DNA of 64,000 nucleotides from the NCBI RefSeq assembly GCF_037042905.1, contig NC_087253.1, positions 7,452,501-7,516,500 on the forward strand. The letters run 5' to 3'. Shown piece by piece: positions 11,558 through 22,380 of this stretch. The DNA is from Lytechinus pictus. Taxonomy: Eukaryota; Echinodermata; Echinoidea; Temnopleuroida; Toxopneustidae. The position numbers were made by a program, and so were the translations under genes. The notes beneath the pieces were generated by a model. It saw only the letters and a program-made list of their open reading frames with translations, was not told where the DNA came from and did no database searches. The first letter of the stretch is position 1. Each line of letters opens with the position of its first letter.

Positions 11558-11626
11558 CATTGTTCGAGTCGAGAAAGCAATGTCCTGTTACACACGTTTC
11601 CTCTGCCGGGTTTATTGATGCTGAAT
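11558..11626 (-). CDS. Gene A exon 4: short Cys-pair segment
   Basis: 23 codons, phase 1-1, acceptor TGTACAG and donor AATG/GTAAGA. Encodes a Ser/Pro/Glu stretch then ETCVTGHCFLDSNN. The last part is the same as in gene B exon 4 (CVTGHCFLDSNN), which supports a real exon despite its size. Confidence 0.75.
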
Positions 11627-14600
11627 CTGTACAGACATGAATTGAAATTGCAAATTACTTTTTAGGTAATGACACATTTTACTATTATTTTTTTCCCATT
11701 AACCCTAACCCTTACTCATTATCCGTGGTTATAAGCATAACCCCACAAATGATGTGTTCTTTCAATTTTAATACACATCTTTTAAAATATATTTTTGGTG
11801 ACTTATTGCTGGTTTTGCGGCTGTAGGTCCAATCTAAAATAAGGCAATTTAACGAAGTGGTCGGCGTGGAAGCTTGAATGTGTGTATCATAGGAACAATT
11901 GCATCAGTTGGATGAAAAAAGTTTAGGTCCTCTCTTTATCGGCATATTTCGAACAGGAGCGGATCCGGGATAGTTTCAGGAGGGGGAAGGGGGATTTTTG
12001 ACAACCCCTCCCCTCCGAAAGTTTTCCACTACCAAATTGGCCTTCACTTTTATGACGTATTCCCCTAAAAATCATGTTTGTGCAACTTATAGGCCCGAAT
12101 TCACAAAAGTGGTTTTGAAAACCCACGGTTGAGTCCATGGTTAATGCAGATTTCCTGTATAAATTACGCTTAATTTCGCGCGTATCGGGCGCGTGTAGAA
12201 ACATGTCCAATGCTGATGCGCGCACTTGTCACAGTGCGCCAAATTGACGCCTGTTACCATGGTTAGATACGCATTTTATTCATGAGTCCACTATTTGAAG
12301 AGTTGACTCCTGAATAAAAACAGTGGACTCATGAATACAATAGCGTGGATAACCATGGTAACAGGCGTCAATTTGGCGAACTGTGACAAATGCGCGCATC
12401 AGCATTGGACATATTTTATTTACGCGCCCGATACGAGCTAAATTAAGCGTAATTTATACAGGAAATCTGCATAAACCATGTACTCAACCGTAGATTTTCA
12501 AAACCACCTTTGTGAATTCGGACCATACAGTCCGTATGTTGCCAGTTCTGTCATGACTGCTATGACTACCAGTATAATTTCCAACATGAGTTTAACTACC
12601 CAAAGAAACACGTTAAACGAGTTAAGGAGAATGAAAATAAAAAGTAAGACTGTTAAAGTAATGAAGTGTTAGAAAATTATCGGCATTGGCTTTCATCGTC
12701 ATGATATAGATAATTTGTTCGGAACCCGAAGGGAACTCAAATTGATATCGAATTCTCAAAGGTTTATTTCCAATTCGTCTAATGCCAATTCGTCTAATCG
12801 CCAACTCGTCTGCTGTCATACGGTCTACCATCAGTTCGTCCACTCACCAAATGGTCTACTTTCATTTAGTCTAATGCCATTCCGTCTAAAAACCAGTTGG
12901 TCCCATAGCCATTTAGTCCATATAACATTCGGTCTAATTTGACTAAGTGTTAAATTGTGCAAAATGAATGAAAACGAAATAGATATAAGAACAACTGGTT
13001 GTGAGACTAAATCGTCATAGACGAAATGGTGATTAGAGCAAGTGATAATTGGACCGAATGGTTAATGAACTGAATGGTTATTAGACGAAATGTTGATGGA
13101 CGTAATGGCATTTATGAAAGTAGACCATGTGGTGAGTAGACGGGTTGGCAGTAGACGAATGGGCAATTTACCTTCTCAAATATTCACATCCCAACGAGAT
13201 GACGTAGAAAACAGGTGTGCAGACTTCTGCGGCATTCATATATTTGACTCGTCACGTCAAAAGCAAACAGAACTCGATTTTTTCAAACATGATTTTTTTC
13301 AATGATTGTGATTCTCCATTTCCAAAGCTTTAATTTGGTATATAGCACATGCTAAGGGACATAGTATGTGCAGAGAAAATAGTCTTTAAATGTCCCAGGT
13401 ACGAGAGTTCATAAAAAGTATTTTTACGAGAAAATCGCTTGTGAAGTTTCGCCCGCTTTCAGACCTCTCGTAGCCTTTTTCACAGGTTTCACGCGGAAAC
13501 TCATCCTTTCATTGGCTGAAAGTGCGTAGCAAGCGTCTATGATTTACAATAAAATTGGGTTTTCCTGAATCCTTGAGATCTCTTCTTAAAGAAAATAAGC
13601 TTTTGTAATCGTTTCAACCATTAATTATACTTTGTTGTTTTTTTTTAAGAGAGAAAACACAAGCTATTTTATTGGACCGTGAGGCATTTTGCGTGGCTTT
13701 TGCCGCGTCTGGTATTGTTTCTCTGTCTATTGTCAGATTGTGTGTATAGATGAGCCTTATGAGATTATGTTACTCACCATTCATGCTAAGCAGGGTACAC
13801 TGGTCACAACTACTCTGGCAGACATGTAAAATCTCTCCTGGGTAAGATTCGCAAGCCCCTTGGCTGGCCCATTCTTCACATCTAGGATTTACATCCCGGC
13901 AGTCTGGGGTTAGAAGGCAGATCGGGTTAAAATCAAAGTGTCATGACAGATACCATTCTTGTGTGTGTGGAGGGTGGGGGGGGGGTGCGCTATACTCAAC
14001 CCTGAAACAAATTTAATGGGGTGTTGACTTGACAAAGTGGTTTGTAAAAATAAAAGTCGATTGTAATTATAGATTATGATACGCCAAATCCACTCTGTAC
14101 AGAACTTTTATATTAGACGAAAGGAAAAGACGCTCACACACAGACACAAACTCACGCAAAGACACCTTCACCACGTGTACGAATGAGGGTGAGAGTGTCT
14201 TTATCCTGGCTTTCTTCCACCTAAGATAAAAAAAAAAGATAGAAACATCCAAATCGCCTCGGAATGAAGTTTTGTCTCATCACCTTTAAACACAATATTT
14301 GCTTCATTATTTCTATGATAATAATTTCACAGCTATCATAACAATATTCATCGACATTATCGACCATATAAAGTGTATTCATTTTCACCTGAGCATCTTA
14401 CGCCGGCCTCCTTGATATTTGAGTCGCATCCTTCTGGCAGGTGATCTAGATTACTCCTGGAACATTCTGACAGATCAGTTTCTTGCCCGTTGCACCGAAA
14501 ATCGGCCGGGTGGATCGTTAAAGTACTCGGTCCAAACTCCGAAAGTGACGTGGTACCAAGTGCCCCAGTGAACCCGAGACTACGGCAAACCACATTGGCG

Positions 14601-16099
14601 TCGTTGATGTCAAAGCTGTTGTCGCAGAGGGTCCCCCAAGTTCCATTGATGCGAACCTCCACTCTGCCCTCTCTAGGGGTTAGTCCATTCTGTAGCCTAA
14701 CATCTTGGAAATATTTGAGACAGAAGAACAAACAAATAATCACGATAACATACGACAGTAGTGGAAAGCTTCGATGCAAAACATATCATCAATGAAAAGT
14801 AAATAATGTCTTGTTTAAATTTATGCAAATACATATCTGGCTTACACCCAGTAAGCCTTAGCTAATGGTTTCTCAAATGGACAATTTAAATAATATGTCA
14901 ATTTACATAACGCAGTTACTACATGAACATGACGAATATGCATAATAATCAACTGCGCTTTGATGATTTGTAGGACTAATTTTCTAATGAAATCTTATTT
15001 CTGCCGAGTATTATTGCCATTTTGATGACTGGAGCACTGGCGTTAATACGTGACGTCATATTCAAATGGGGGATGAAAAATAGATAACCCCCCTTTGAAC
15101 AGTAGATACAAAGCACAAATTGACACTCATGGACTGGGGGTAGATTCACAAACATATCTGCCTCACTAAATGCCTCAATTCATTGTTTGAGTATCATTTA
15201 CATGTATCTACCCTTATGAACGTCTTTTCACGTTGTGTATGCTCTACAAATCAACACTATAATTTTTTTTCATTATTTTTAACATTATACGACCGTGAAC
15301 GAATTTTCAACACCGATATGATTTAACGAGTTAAGCTCTGTTTAGGCCTAGCTACCTAAAACCCACTCAAAACAGGCGAGTGAATTTAATACACCGTACT
15401 CGCTAAATTATAATAATAATGATGATAATAATAATAATATTGATAATAATATGATTAATGATTACAATTTCAATTATAATAATAGCAATAACAAAAATAG
15501 TGATAATAATACTGATAAGAATAATAATAATAATGATAATAACAATAATATGTAATAGGATGCTGCAGTCTACAAGCTTCGCTTTTTTAGCAGCTTCTTC
15601 CGTTTCCGACCTGTTATCTTAATTATTACACATGATAAGTTTCTTTGTTTTATTGATTATAATTGTCAAGATGTATGTAACAAAATTTATTGTAAATGAT
15701 TGTTGGAAATGGAAAAAATAAATGAAATGAAATGAAATAATAATAAAGATATAATAGAATAGAGAAAAGGTTCTCTATGCGCGCTGTACAGTTTAAGAAA
15801 TGAATATAAACATTACACAAAGCAAAGTAATGATAAGAAAGTCAACTAGCTAGAGGATAGCAATAAATGATGAAATTAAACTCAAACATAATTTAATCCA
15901 AGCGAATCATTAGACATTAATAATATGTCAACAATTATTTCGTAGTATATGCGAAATCGCATTAAACTAGCTATATAGGCCTATATTTCAACATTGTTTC
16001 ATACATAAAATGTTGGATGAACCTACTTAGTTCTTGGCAGAATGCTATTCTTGTGAAGAAGATCCATATGGATATGAGTCGATACAGAACGTCGGCCAT
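11558..16099 (-). CDS. Gene A: partial paralogue of the SRCR-ShKT receptor (first four exons)
   Basis: Four exons (16099-16027, 14703-14389, 13903-13778, 11626-11558) encode a signal peptide, SRCR domain, ShKT domain and a 23-residue Cys pair. Sizes (315, 126 and 69 nt for exons 2-4) and phases (all 1) match gene B exactly. All are open, with intact splice sites, so this is not an obvious pseudogene. No hinge exons 5-6, LRR or 7TM exon was found further downstream in this window, where a LINE occupies 11.2-4.3 kb. The gene may continue past the left edge, may have been truncated, or may end by intron retention: reading past the exon 4 donor gives a stop after a few codons, which would yield a secreted protein of about 200 aa. 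Confidence 0.7.
11950..12060. repeat. G-rich interspersed fragment (GGATCCGGGA...GGGGGAAGGG)
   Basis: AGGAGCGGATCCGGGATAG followed by poly-G/A runs resembles 18905-18950. Part of a family with long G or C tracts seen also at 18655-18680, 33370-33430 and 43865-44120. Confidence 0.4.
12092..12524. mobile_element. Foldback MITE, about 430 bp
   Basis: The left arm from GGCCCGAATTCACAAAAG is nearly the reverse complement of the right arm ending CTTTGTGAATTCGGACC. Further pairing includes AAATTACGCTTAATTT, CAGGCGTCAATTTGGCG and CCATGGTTA. The arms meet near 12300. Lies in the intron between gene A exons 3 and 4. No ORF. Confidence 0.85.
12755..13170. repeat. Foldback array of degenerate 10-12-mers (ATTCGTCTAATGCC)
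   Basis: The left half (12770-12940) is a run of variants of TTCGTCTAATGCCA / ACGGTCTACCA. The right half (13010-13165) is the same unit in reverse complement (TAGACGAAATGGT). Together they form a low-complexity hairpin rather than a normal tandem array. Confidence 0.8.
13778..13903 (-). CDS. Gene A exon 3: ShKT domain
   Basis: 42 codons, phase 1-1, acceptor CCCCAG/ACTGCC and donor AATG/GTGAGT. Six-cysteine ShKT pattern: CRDVNPRC, EEWASQGAC, ESYPGEILHVC, QSSCDQC. ShKT modules are small extracellular disulphide-rich domains found in many secreted and receptor proteins. The domain carries no evidence of toxin function here. Only a few residues differ from gene B. Confidence 0.88.
14389..14703 (-). 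CDS. Gene A exon 2: SRCR domain
   Basis: 105 codons, phase 1 at both ends, acceptor TTTCCAAG/ATG and donor CTCAG/GTGAAA. A complete group A SRCR domain with six cysteines: RVEVRINGTWGTLCDNSF, VVCRSLGF, FRCNG, LSECS, GCDSN and GVRCS. SRCR domains are extracellular, disulphide-bonded ligand-binding modules. The first 60 or so residues are nearly identical to gene B; the last 40 are clearly more diverged. Confidence 0.92.
15408..15552. repeat. Degenerate (AAT)n-rich microsatellite
   Basis: A long stretch of ATAATA/GATAATA units directly before a truncated LINE tail. Confidence 0.85.
15554..15742 (+). mobile_element. 5'-truncated LINE 3' end, same family as 4.3-11.2 kb
   Basis: GGATGCTGCAGTCTACAAGC and the TTTAGCAGC stem-loop align with 11015-11060. 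The following 3' UTR ends in AAATGAAATGAAATGAAATAA, as in the longer copy. About 190 bp remain. Confidence 0.85.
16027..16099 (-). CDS. Gene A exon 1: signal peptide
   Basis: 24 codons plus one nt, from ATG 16099 to a CTAA/GTAGGT donor. Encodes MADVLYRL, a hydrophobic core ISIWIFFTRIAF and CQEL. Aligned with gene B exon 1 it shares the MA-V--RL-S-WI--TRI-F-Q pattern. That conservation identifies this ATG as the start, although the frame stays open further upstream. Confidence 0.72.
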
Positions 16100-17845
16100 G
16101 CCACCCATCCGGTGTACTGTTATTTGGGCCATACAGTGCATCATGCTCTTCTCGTCCTCTTCAAAAGGTAGCACTAACCTCAGCAGCCGACACTGTTCAA
16201 AATAATGGAGCAATTAACACATCAAGCCCGCTTCTAAGAACTTAGAGAGACTTTGAATAACCCTTTTAGATGTCAATCATTCGAGCGAATTAGAGGGGTA
16301 TATGAAATTATGAATGGTCATTAACGTGGTCAACGAGATAATCCCGAACGTCAAACATGTCAATTATTTTTGCGGGTAGTTAGCGATACTTTTTAATCCA
16401 AATCTCAATTCATTTCAATGAAGCTACAAAGACGATGGTAGAAAGCGATTCAAAGTCGAGACCCTGGCCAAATGTTAATATTGTAATGCAAATAACAATC
16501 AGGTCTACTGATAATAAGGTAATGTATGTAAAGATGAGTTGGACTTCAGATCACTGTAAAGTATGGTGACAATAACTAGTCTTCCAAAGAAGAAGTAACA
16601 TAACAAAAACACTCTCAATGTGTTACGTAATGAGCCAGGTGCGTTGCTATGTCAGTGTTTGGATTTGCTTTTGTTACGCCTACTTAAAGCCACACAATAG
16701 CACTCATGTCTAATTGGGTGGTGATACGCATACACCAAACGTGAACTGCTGCAGGCGTCGGAGGCGACTGGACTTTGTGTATCACTTCCTTTTTTTTCTT
16801 AAAAGCCGGACTGACGCTGGCACGAACCGAGTCCATTGTTGGATTTGGTTTAAACTTTGAAGGAAGCGTCAATTCCGCTTTCATCCCTGCAATAATTAGC
16901 CAGTTCGTAGTTTCTTTCTGCGCATGATCAGAGAAAGGTTAATTGTACTAAAGTGACATGGTGGTTTAAAATGTAATGAGATAAGCACCCACTTTGATGT
17001 CTTGATTATTCATGCATTCTTTTGAATTGTAGTTTTCATTTACATCCACATAAAACAACAATGAATCCACGAACGACTGGTATTTCACAGCTTGCCAAGT
17101 ACATTGTGCAACATTCTATGATATACATTCAAAGTAGAAATGCAACAAATACCTTCATAAAGTATTCATTGGTGTGCTATTCTAGTCACCTGGTCTATTC
17201 AATTTCTTCTTCCTGCTATGTAAGGCAAGCTTACGTAATATACTGCTTTGAAATTTGCATATCATAATGAAAGAAATGAAAGGTCATTTGACCAAAATTG
17301 TCCATGAAGTAACTACGAACTGGTCTATTGGGAAATTGGTACGCGTGTCACCTCCAAGCAGATCCAATGCGGATCGACCACTGAGCTAGAAATAGCGAGC
17401 AATGTCGTCTGCTAACGGACAATCGAACATGTTGACATGAGAGGGCGACTCGTGTCACGTAAAGGCTGAATATGTTCTTCAAGGAGAGTGGAGGGAGTGG
17501 GGGATCTTTTAGGATTTTTATTTTATTTGTTCGGTTCAAAATGAATTAAAAATGCTGTTTTCGACTCACCGTACGGCCGCCGTAGAGCAAATGTGACTGG
17601 GGTATTACGGATACGCCCCAATGTTTTCCCCGGTCTTTTCATCGGTACCAATAGCTACCATTCGTGACTAAAGGTGATTTCGCTTGGTCTTTTTGTGAAA
17701 ATGTGGGCGGACACTTACCCAGATCTGACAGAGAAAATGAATTTTGAATTAAAAATCGATTTGTGACAATCATAGCGATGTCACATCTAGGAGAGAAATG
17801 ATAATATTGATGGCAAATTTTATGACCGTTTTCCAAAATAAAACC
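16100..17845. other. Upstream region of gene A; no supported gene
   Basis: No splice-supported exon found. A weak minus-strand open stretch at 16684-16884 (66 codons) has no recognisable domain. The promoter of gene A probably lies in this stretch, but no clear element can be named. Confidence 0.3.
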
Positions 17846-18127
17846 AGGGTCCTGTCAAATAATGGGTCACGATTGACCGATCAACCTAAACTGTTGGAAA
17901 ATTCATCAGTGCCATATTATTTTTTTCCTCAAGAAATCTGTAGAATGTTCTTAGTGCACAAGGAGAAGTGCCTTAAATCTAAGAAAGACAAACAGAACAA
18001 AAGAAGAAAGTCATAAAAAATATACATCATATCTACTACAATATTTTGAATAAACATGCATTTTAAATGTTGACGTTGCTGGCTTTTCATAGTAGTGGTT
18101 GATCGAACCAATTGCAACTGTTCGTGA
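17846..18127. mobile_element. MITE, GGGTCCTGTC...GATTGATC family, copy 1
   Basis: Shares CAGGGTCCTGTC, TCATCAGTG, AAACATGCAT and TGTTGACGTTGCTGG in the same order with 56066-56333. Ends are inverted repeats (GATTGACC / GGTTGATC). Confidence 0.75.
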
Positions 18128-18249
18128 GATGTAGCCGGGTTTTCTTAGCCGGATCTTCCTTTTACTTGACCATCCATTATTAATATGTAGACATATGTAC
18201 TACCAGTATGGCTAGCTTATATTTAACATTAAAGCAGTTTTGTTGAAAA

Positions 18250-18275
18250 TATGTATATATATATATATATATATA
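18250..18275. repeat. (TA)n microsatellite
   Basis: TA run followed by a CACAC end. Confidence 0.9.
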
Positions 18276-18639
18276 CACACTTTTATACTATTGTATGTTG
18301 TTTGGAGGCCCCTTTTTCTGACAAGCTCAGCCTTTTAAGGTCTCTTCGTCCAAAATATCAAATTTGTATAACTTTGCCTTGAATCCCACACCTTTAGGTT
18401 AATGTAAATGACATAAATTATATAACCACTTCAATCTATGTTATGATTACAATATATTTTGTAATGGTTTTTCTATCTTTTTATCTTTTACTGACTGCCA
18501 CGTATAATTGTGAAAGAAAAAAAAAGAACGATATGTATACTACAACCTCTGTGTAGGTCCATGGTTCTATATATCTAATAACACGATTGGCTTACTGTAA
18601 ACAATTAAATGTTTGGTTCTATTATGAACCTCTCAATGG

Positions 18640-19150
18640 AGTAACAGGCAGGGGGAGTTTGCCCCCCCCCCCCCGAAGGATTTTACCGGCAAAACAAAGA
18701 ATAAAAGGGAGAAAAAGCAGGAGGGGGAAAAATTGAACAGGAGCTCTATAATGAGGAATGGTGAAAAAGTGAGAGAGAAAGCGAAAAAAGATAGTGAAAA
18801 CGGAAGGAAAGAGGGCGACAAAAGGAAACAACAATTATCGGTTATTATATCATTATCACAAAAACCAAATTTAAGATAAATGTGGCCAAATAATACATTT
18901 ATAACAAGGGCGGATCCCGGATTCTCAAAGGGGGAGGGGGTGATACATTTTGACAAGCAATTTGACAAGTAAAAAAAGTTTTTAAACAAAAATTAAGGAT
19001 ATTTCGTCTTTGATAAAAAATTGACAAGCAAAAAAAAGAAGAAAAAAGGTCTTCATTTTCAATGGGGGCGTGGCACGCTTCTGTTTTAAAGGCATTTTTA
19101 CATTACAAATTTTAATTGTGCCTCTCAAACGGGGGGGGGGGGGGGCATGT
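18640..19150. repeat. G/C-tract interspersed repeats
   Basis: Poly-C at 18663-18674, GGGCGGATCCCGGATTCTC near 18907 and poly-G at about 19131-19145 flank purine-rich DNA. Same general family as 11950-12060 and 43865-44120. Apparent minus-strand ORFs are composition artefacts. Confidence 0.5.
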
Positions 19151-19585
19151 CGCGGCATTCCCTCTCGCCCCGAAGCCGCCAATGATCTCTAACGAAATCT
19201 TATCTAGATGACCAAACCAGAAAGAAGCTTGGAAGGAAGCGAGAAATAAGAAAAATGAGACTATGGGAAAGGGGGAAGTAGAGACAGAGAACATACGGGA
19301 GAGTTCTGGGGATGAAAGAAGGGAAGAGCAAGTGTGTGTAATTTTCAATGCTCGTACCATGGTGGAACCTGAAAAATAGATGCGTAAAATATGTATATAT
19401 TTAGAATGATGTGGCCGAAATAATGCGGCATACCTTTTGTTTTGATTTCCTAATTCACATGAAAATGATATTCATTAAAAGAACTATTTCGAAGGTGTAT
19501 TATTTTCTAACTCACTCCAAATGGCCTAGTAAAGAAATATACACCTTGGGTAATATAGATATGTATGGCATAAAACAAAATTATA

Positions 19586-19827
19586 CACTGTAAAAATATT
19601 GGGTAAACTTTTAGCCACCAAGAGGGTAATTATGCGTCCGACCAATTTGGGGCTGTACTTTACTTATTGCGGGAAGCATATTGTCCAGTAAGGTTGACAA
19701 ATAAGCATCAAATAGTTTAGAATGGGCAAAGGTTTTATCACACTCGATATGCCCAAAAGAAATGCCCAATATTTGTTGGACATAATTACCCTAAATGAGC
19801 ATTTTTATCAAATATTTTTTTAGAGTA
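19586..19827. mobile_element. Short MITE with CACTGTAAAAA / TTTTTAGAGTA ends
   Basis: Terminal inverted CACTGTAAAAATATT and ATATTTTTTTAGAGTA, with internal TGGGTAAAC and GGGTAATTATG / CATAATTACCCT inverted pairs. Related in its ends to 56957-57138. Confidence 0.6.
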
Positions 19828-19926
19828 TATTGAAGATGACAGATACATCTAATTTGTATCTAATATTTATCCCGATATGCATATTTGTTCTACATAGTAG
19901 TGCAATTTTAACTCATTACAGGACCT

Positions 19927-19930
<4 letters not shown>

Positions 19931-19980
<50 letters not shown>
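19931..19980. repeat. (TA)n microsatellite
   Basis: About 48 nt of TA dinucleotides. Confidence 0.95.
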
Positions 19981-19981
<1 letters not shown>

Positions 19982-20121
19982 AAGTAATGGCAAAATTACC
20001 GCTTTTAATGACCTTCGAAAACAATATAAAACTGCAATGACTATTTTCAATCTGTTGTGGCACTGATTCGATGTATGAAGTATCAAATAATTCTGCCCCA
20101 TATTTCTTTTATATATGTAAC

Positions 20122-20710
20122 TTTAAACGGACGGTCCGGGTTTAAAAATATTTATCTAAATAAACAGAGTAAATTTCACAAAGCAAATGCTGAAAATTTT
20201 ACTAAATCGGAAAAAAATAACAAAGTTATTGAATTTTGAAATTCATCAATATTAGTGAAACAGTTATATGCACATCGTCATAAATATTCTTTAGGTAGGC
20301 TGATGATGTCATATCCCCACTTTCCTTTTCTTATCTTATTACATGAAATCATAATTGCTTCATTTTTTCATGCATGTGTAAATGATGTGTCTCCATTATG
20401 ATGAAATAAGATGCGGCAATAGACATCTAATGCACTTAATCAGTTGTCATTCCAATTGTTTTTTGGTAGAAAATTTTTGAATAAACCTAATTTCATACAA
20501 TAAGATACAAAATAATAATTGTGGGGATATGACATCATCGGCCCACCTCACTAAGACATGCCTTGAACGGTTTCCCCGGAATAATGCAAATCTTATAAAT
20601 TCAATAACTTTTTTTGTTTTCCGATTTTAATCAAATTTTCAGCATTTTGCTCTTTGAATTTTACTCTATTTATTTAGAGATAAATATTTCAAGCCGGGAC
20701 CATCCCTTTA
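20122..20710. mobile_element. Foldback MITE, about 590 bp
   Basis: The left arm (GACGGTCCGGGTTT, ATATTTATCT, AATAAACAGAGTAAA) is inverted in the right arm (TTTACTCTATTTATTTAGAG, GCCGGGACCATCCC). Inner arms carry GATGTCATATCCCCAC / GTGGGGATATGACATC. Fragments of the same family are at 2458-2745 and 58540-58752. Confidence 0.85.
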
Positions 20711-20735
20711 ATGCAAGTGATACATAAATATTTTC

Positions 20736-20901
20736 CTTCAGCAAGAGATCTACGCACCCAGGTGAGGTGAATGGGTACCCGGTAGAAAGAAATTCATCGA
20801 ATGCTCGTGCCAAAGCCGGGGTAATAATAACATAATGATGTTAAGCAGGGCCCGCTGGGAGAACAGTTTTCGGAACTGAAGTGGCTATCCTGGTTACAAT
20901 A

Positions 20902-20932
<31 letters not shown>

Positions 20933-20935
20933 TTC
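20736..20935 (+). mobile_element. tRNA-derived SINE, 5'-truncated
   Basis: Begins in the tRNA-unrelated body (TTCCTTCAGCAAGAGATC, CCCAGGTGAGGTGAATGGGT, AAAGCCGGGGTAATAATA) and ends in (TTA)n. Matches the bodies at 32335-32632 and, inverted, 22085-22380. Confidence 0.75.
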
Positions 20936-21150
20936 ATATTGCCCGTGAAGTTTTCGATAAACGCATTTGTGATGAATCATCGTCAGGCAAATATACGTAT
21001 AGAGGCAGTAGGGGCCATCTCAATGTCAATTGTGATTTCGATTGAGGTTAGATCGAATGACTTGATGTATGGTTCAGTGCAATCAGGAGACCGTAACATC
21101 AAGATTAGCGATCATTCGCTAAATAAACAGACCAATCAAGATCACTAGGT

Positions 21151-21622
21151 GGTTTCAGACCGCCTCGAAGTTCGCCAGTTCCAGGTATTCTCTGATCGGG
21201 AAATTTACCCCGATCAGAAAATACCAGGTATTTTGGCGGTGTGAAAGCAAACTATGCGTAATATCCCCGAAAGAAAATACCCGATAAATAGTAGGTACTT
21301 GGCGAAATTACGAGAACTTTCGCGGGGATTTTTCCAAGGTCGTGGGTATTATGGTGGTCTGAAAGCAAATTACGGGAACTTTTAGCCCAGCGTGTCGTTG
21401 GGTGCGGCGCCGTGCATGGGTTGCTGCTGGGCTAGTGATTTTGAATTTCGCGCCTTGCTGCTTATCAGACCATACTGCGCATGCTCGTAACTTCAGGAAC
21501 TTATCCCGAATGGTATGTTTCAGGGCGGTGTGAATGCAGGAATAATTAATGGGTATTTTTCAGCCTAAAAAAGTTCTCGTAATTTAACGGGGATTCTTGT
21601 GATCGAGGCGGTTTGAAACAGG
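21151..21622. mobile_element. Non-autonomous DNA transposon, about 470 bp
   Basis: Terminal inverted repeat GGTTTCAGACCGCCTCGA versus TCGAGGCGGTTTGAAAC. Internal segments recur in both directions (GGTGTGAAAGCAAA, GGTCTGAAAGCAAA, GGCGGTGTGAATGCA; AATTACGAGAACTTT / AAGTTCTCGTAATTT). No transposase. Confidence 0.72.
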
Positions 21623-22084
21623 CGTATTCGGCTCAAAATATTGACCAGTAACCAACCATAAGTGTTCTTTCATATCCGCTATTCATCACAGAGCTTTGTG
21701 TTACAGCGCCCTGGTGTGAACATTTGGGTAGTATGTAGTGAAATAGGGGAAATTTCAATGTCGATTGCGGCTCCCTTTAAGATTAAATGGGGCCTACTTT
21801 CACCACACACTAGCCACACTTTCCACATCTCATTGCACTGAACAATGCGTCATGCCATTCGATCTAACAGGCAGTTAATCAATTAATGACACAACCAAAT
21901 GTACACTCACCAAGTCAAATCACACAGTTCCATTTATAAAATCGATGATTCAATAACGTAGAGTTAACCGATGGTATAATTCTGTACTGCCTACTCATTA
22001 TTTATTCACACAGAATCAACCATTCATGTAGTCATCAATCATCGAATCATACAATGAATCATCCACCAAAATCAACAATACATT

Positions 22085-22380
22085 AATAATAATAATAATA
22101 ATAATGGAAATATTAATAGCTGGATTTGTATAGAGCTTTCTGGCTGAGGATAAAAGCGTTGCTATTATTACCCCAGCCTTAGTTCGAGCTACCATTACCG
22201 GTGCTTAGTGCATTCAAGGAATTAATCATGTCGCGTACCCATTCACCTCACCTGGGTCGAGTGCGGATACTCGTAGATAAATCTCTTGCCGAAGGAAAAC
22301 ACGCCATGGCTAGGATTCGAACCCACAACCCTCAGTTTGAAAGCCATGGTCAAAACCACTAGACCACGACGCACCCCCAC
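22085..22380 (-). mobile_element. tRNA-derived SINE, near full length
   Basis: On the minus strand: tRNA-like head with A box (GTGGTCTAGTGGTTTTGACC) and B box (GGGTTCGAATCC), the common body CCCAGGTGAGGTGAATGGGT, then an (ATT)n tail at 22083-22105. A Pol III-type mobile element, not a functional tRNA gene. Confidence 0.85.

Noticed and set aside
11698-11720. Telomere-like CCCTAACCC (also at about 35818)
   Set aside because: Only two to three units each, far from an end; chance or short interstitial matches.
14490-14795. Plus-strand open frame across the SRCR exon
   Set aside because: Antisense shadow of gene A exon 2; the same occurs at 58148-58380.
16684-16884. Minus-strand 66-codon ORF upstream of gene A
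   Set aside because: Composition is plausible but there is no domain and no supported splice link; left as unassigned.
18633-19360. Minus-strand ORFs rich in Phe/Leu or Pro
   Set aside because: Product of purine-rich and poly-G DNA; no splice sites or domain.
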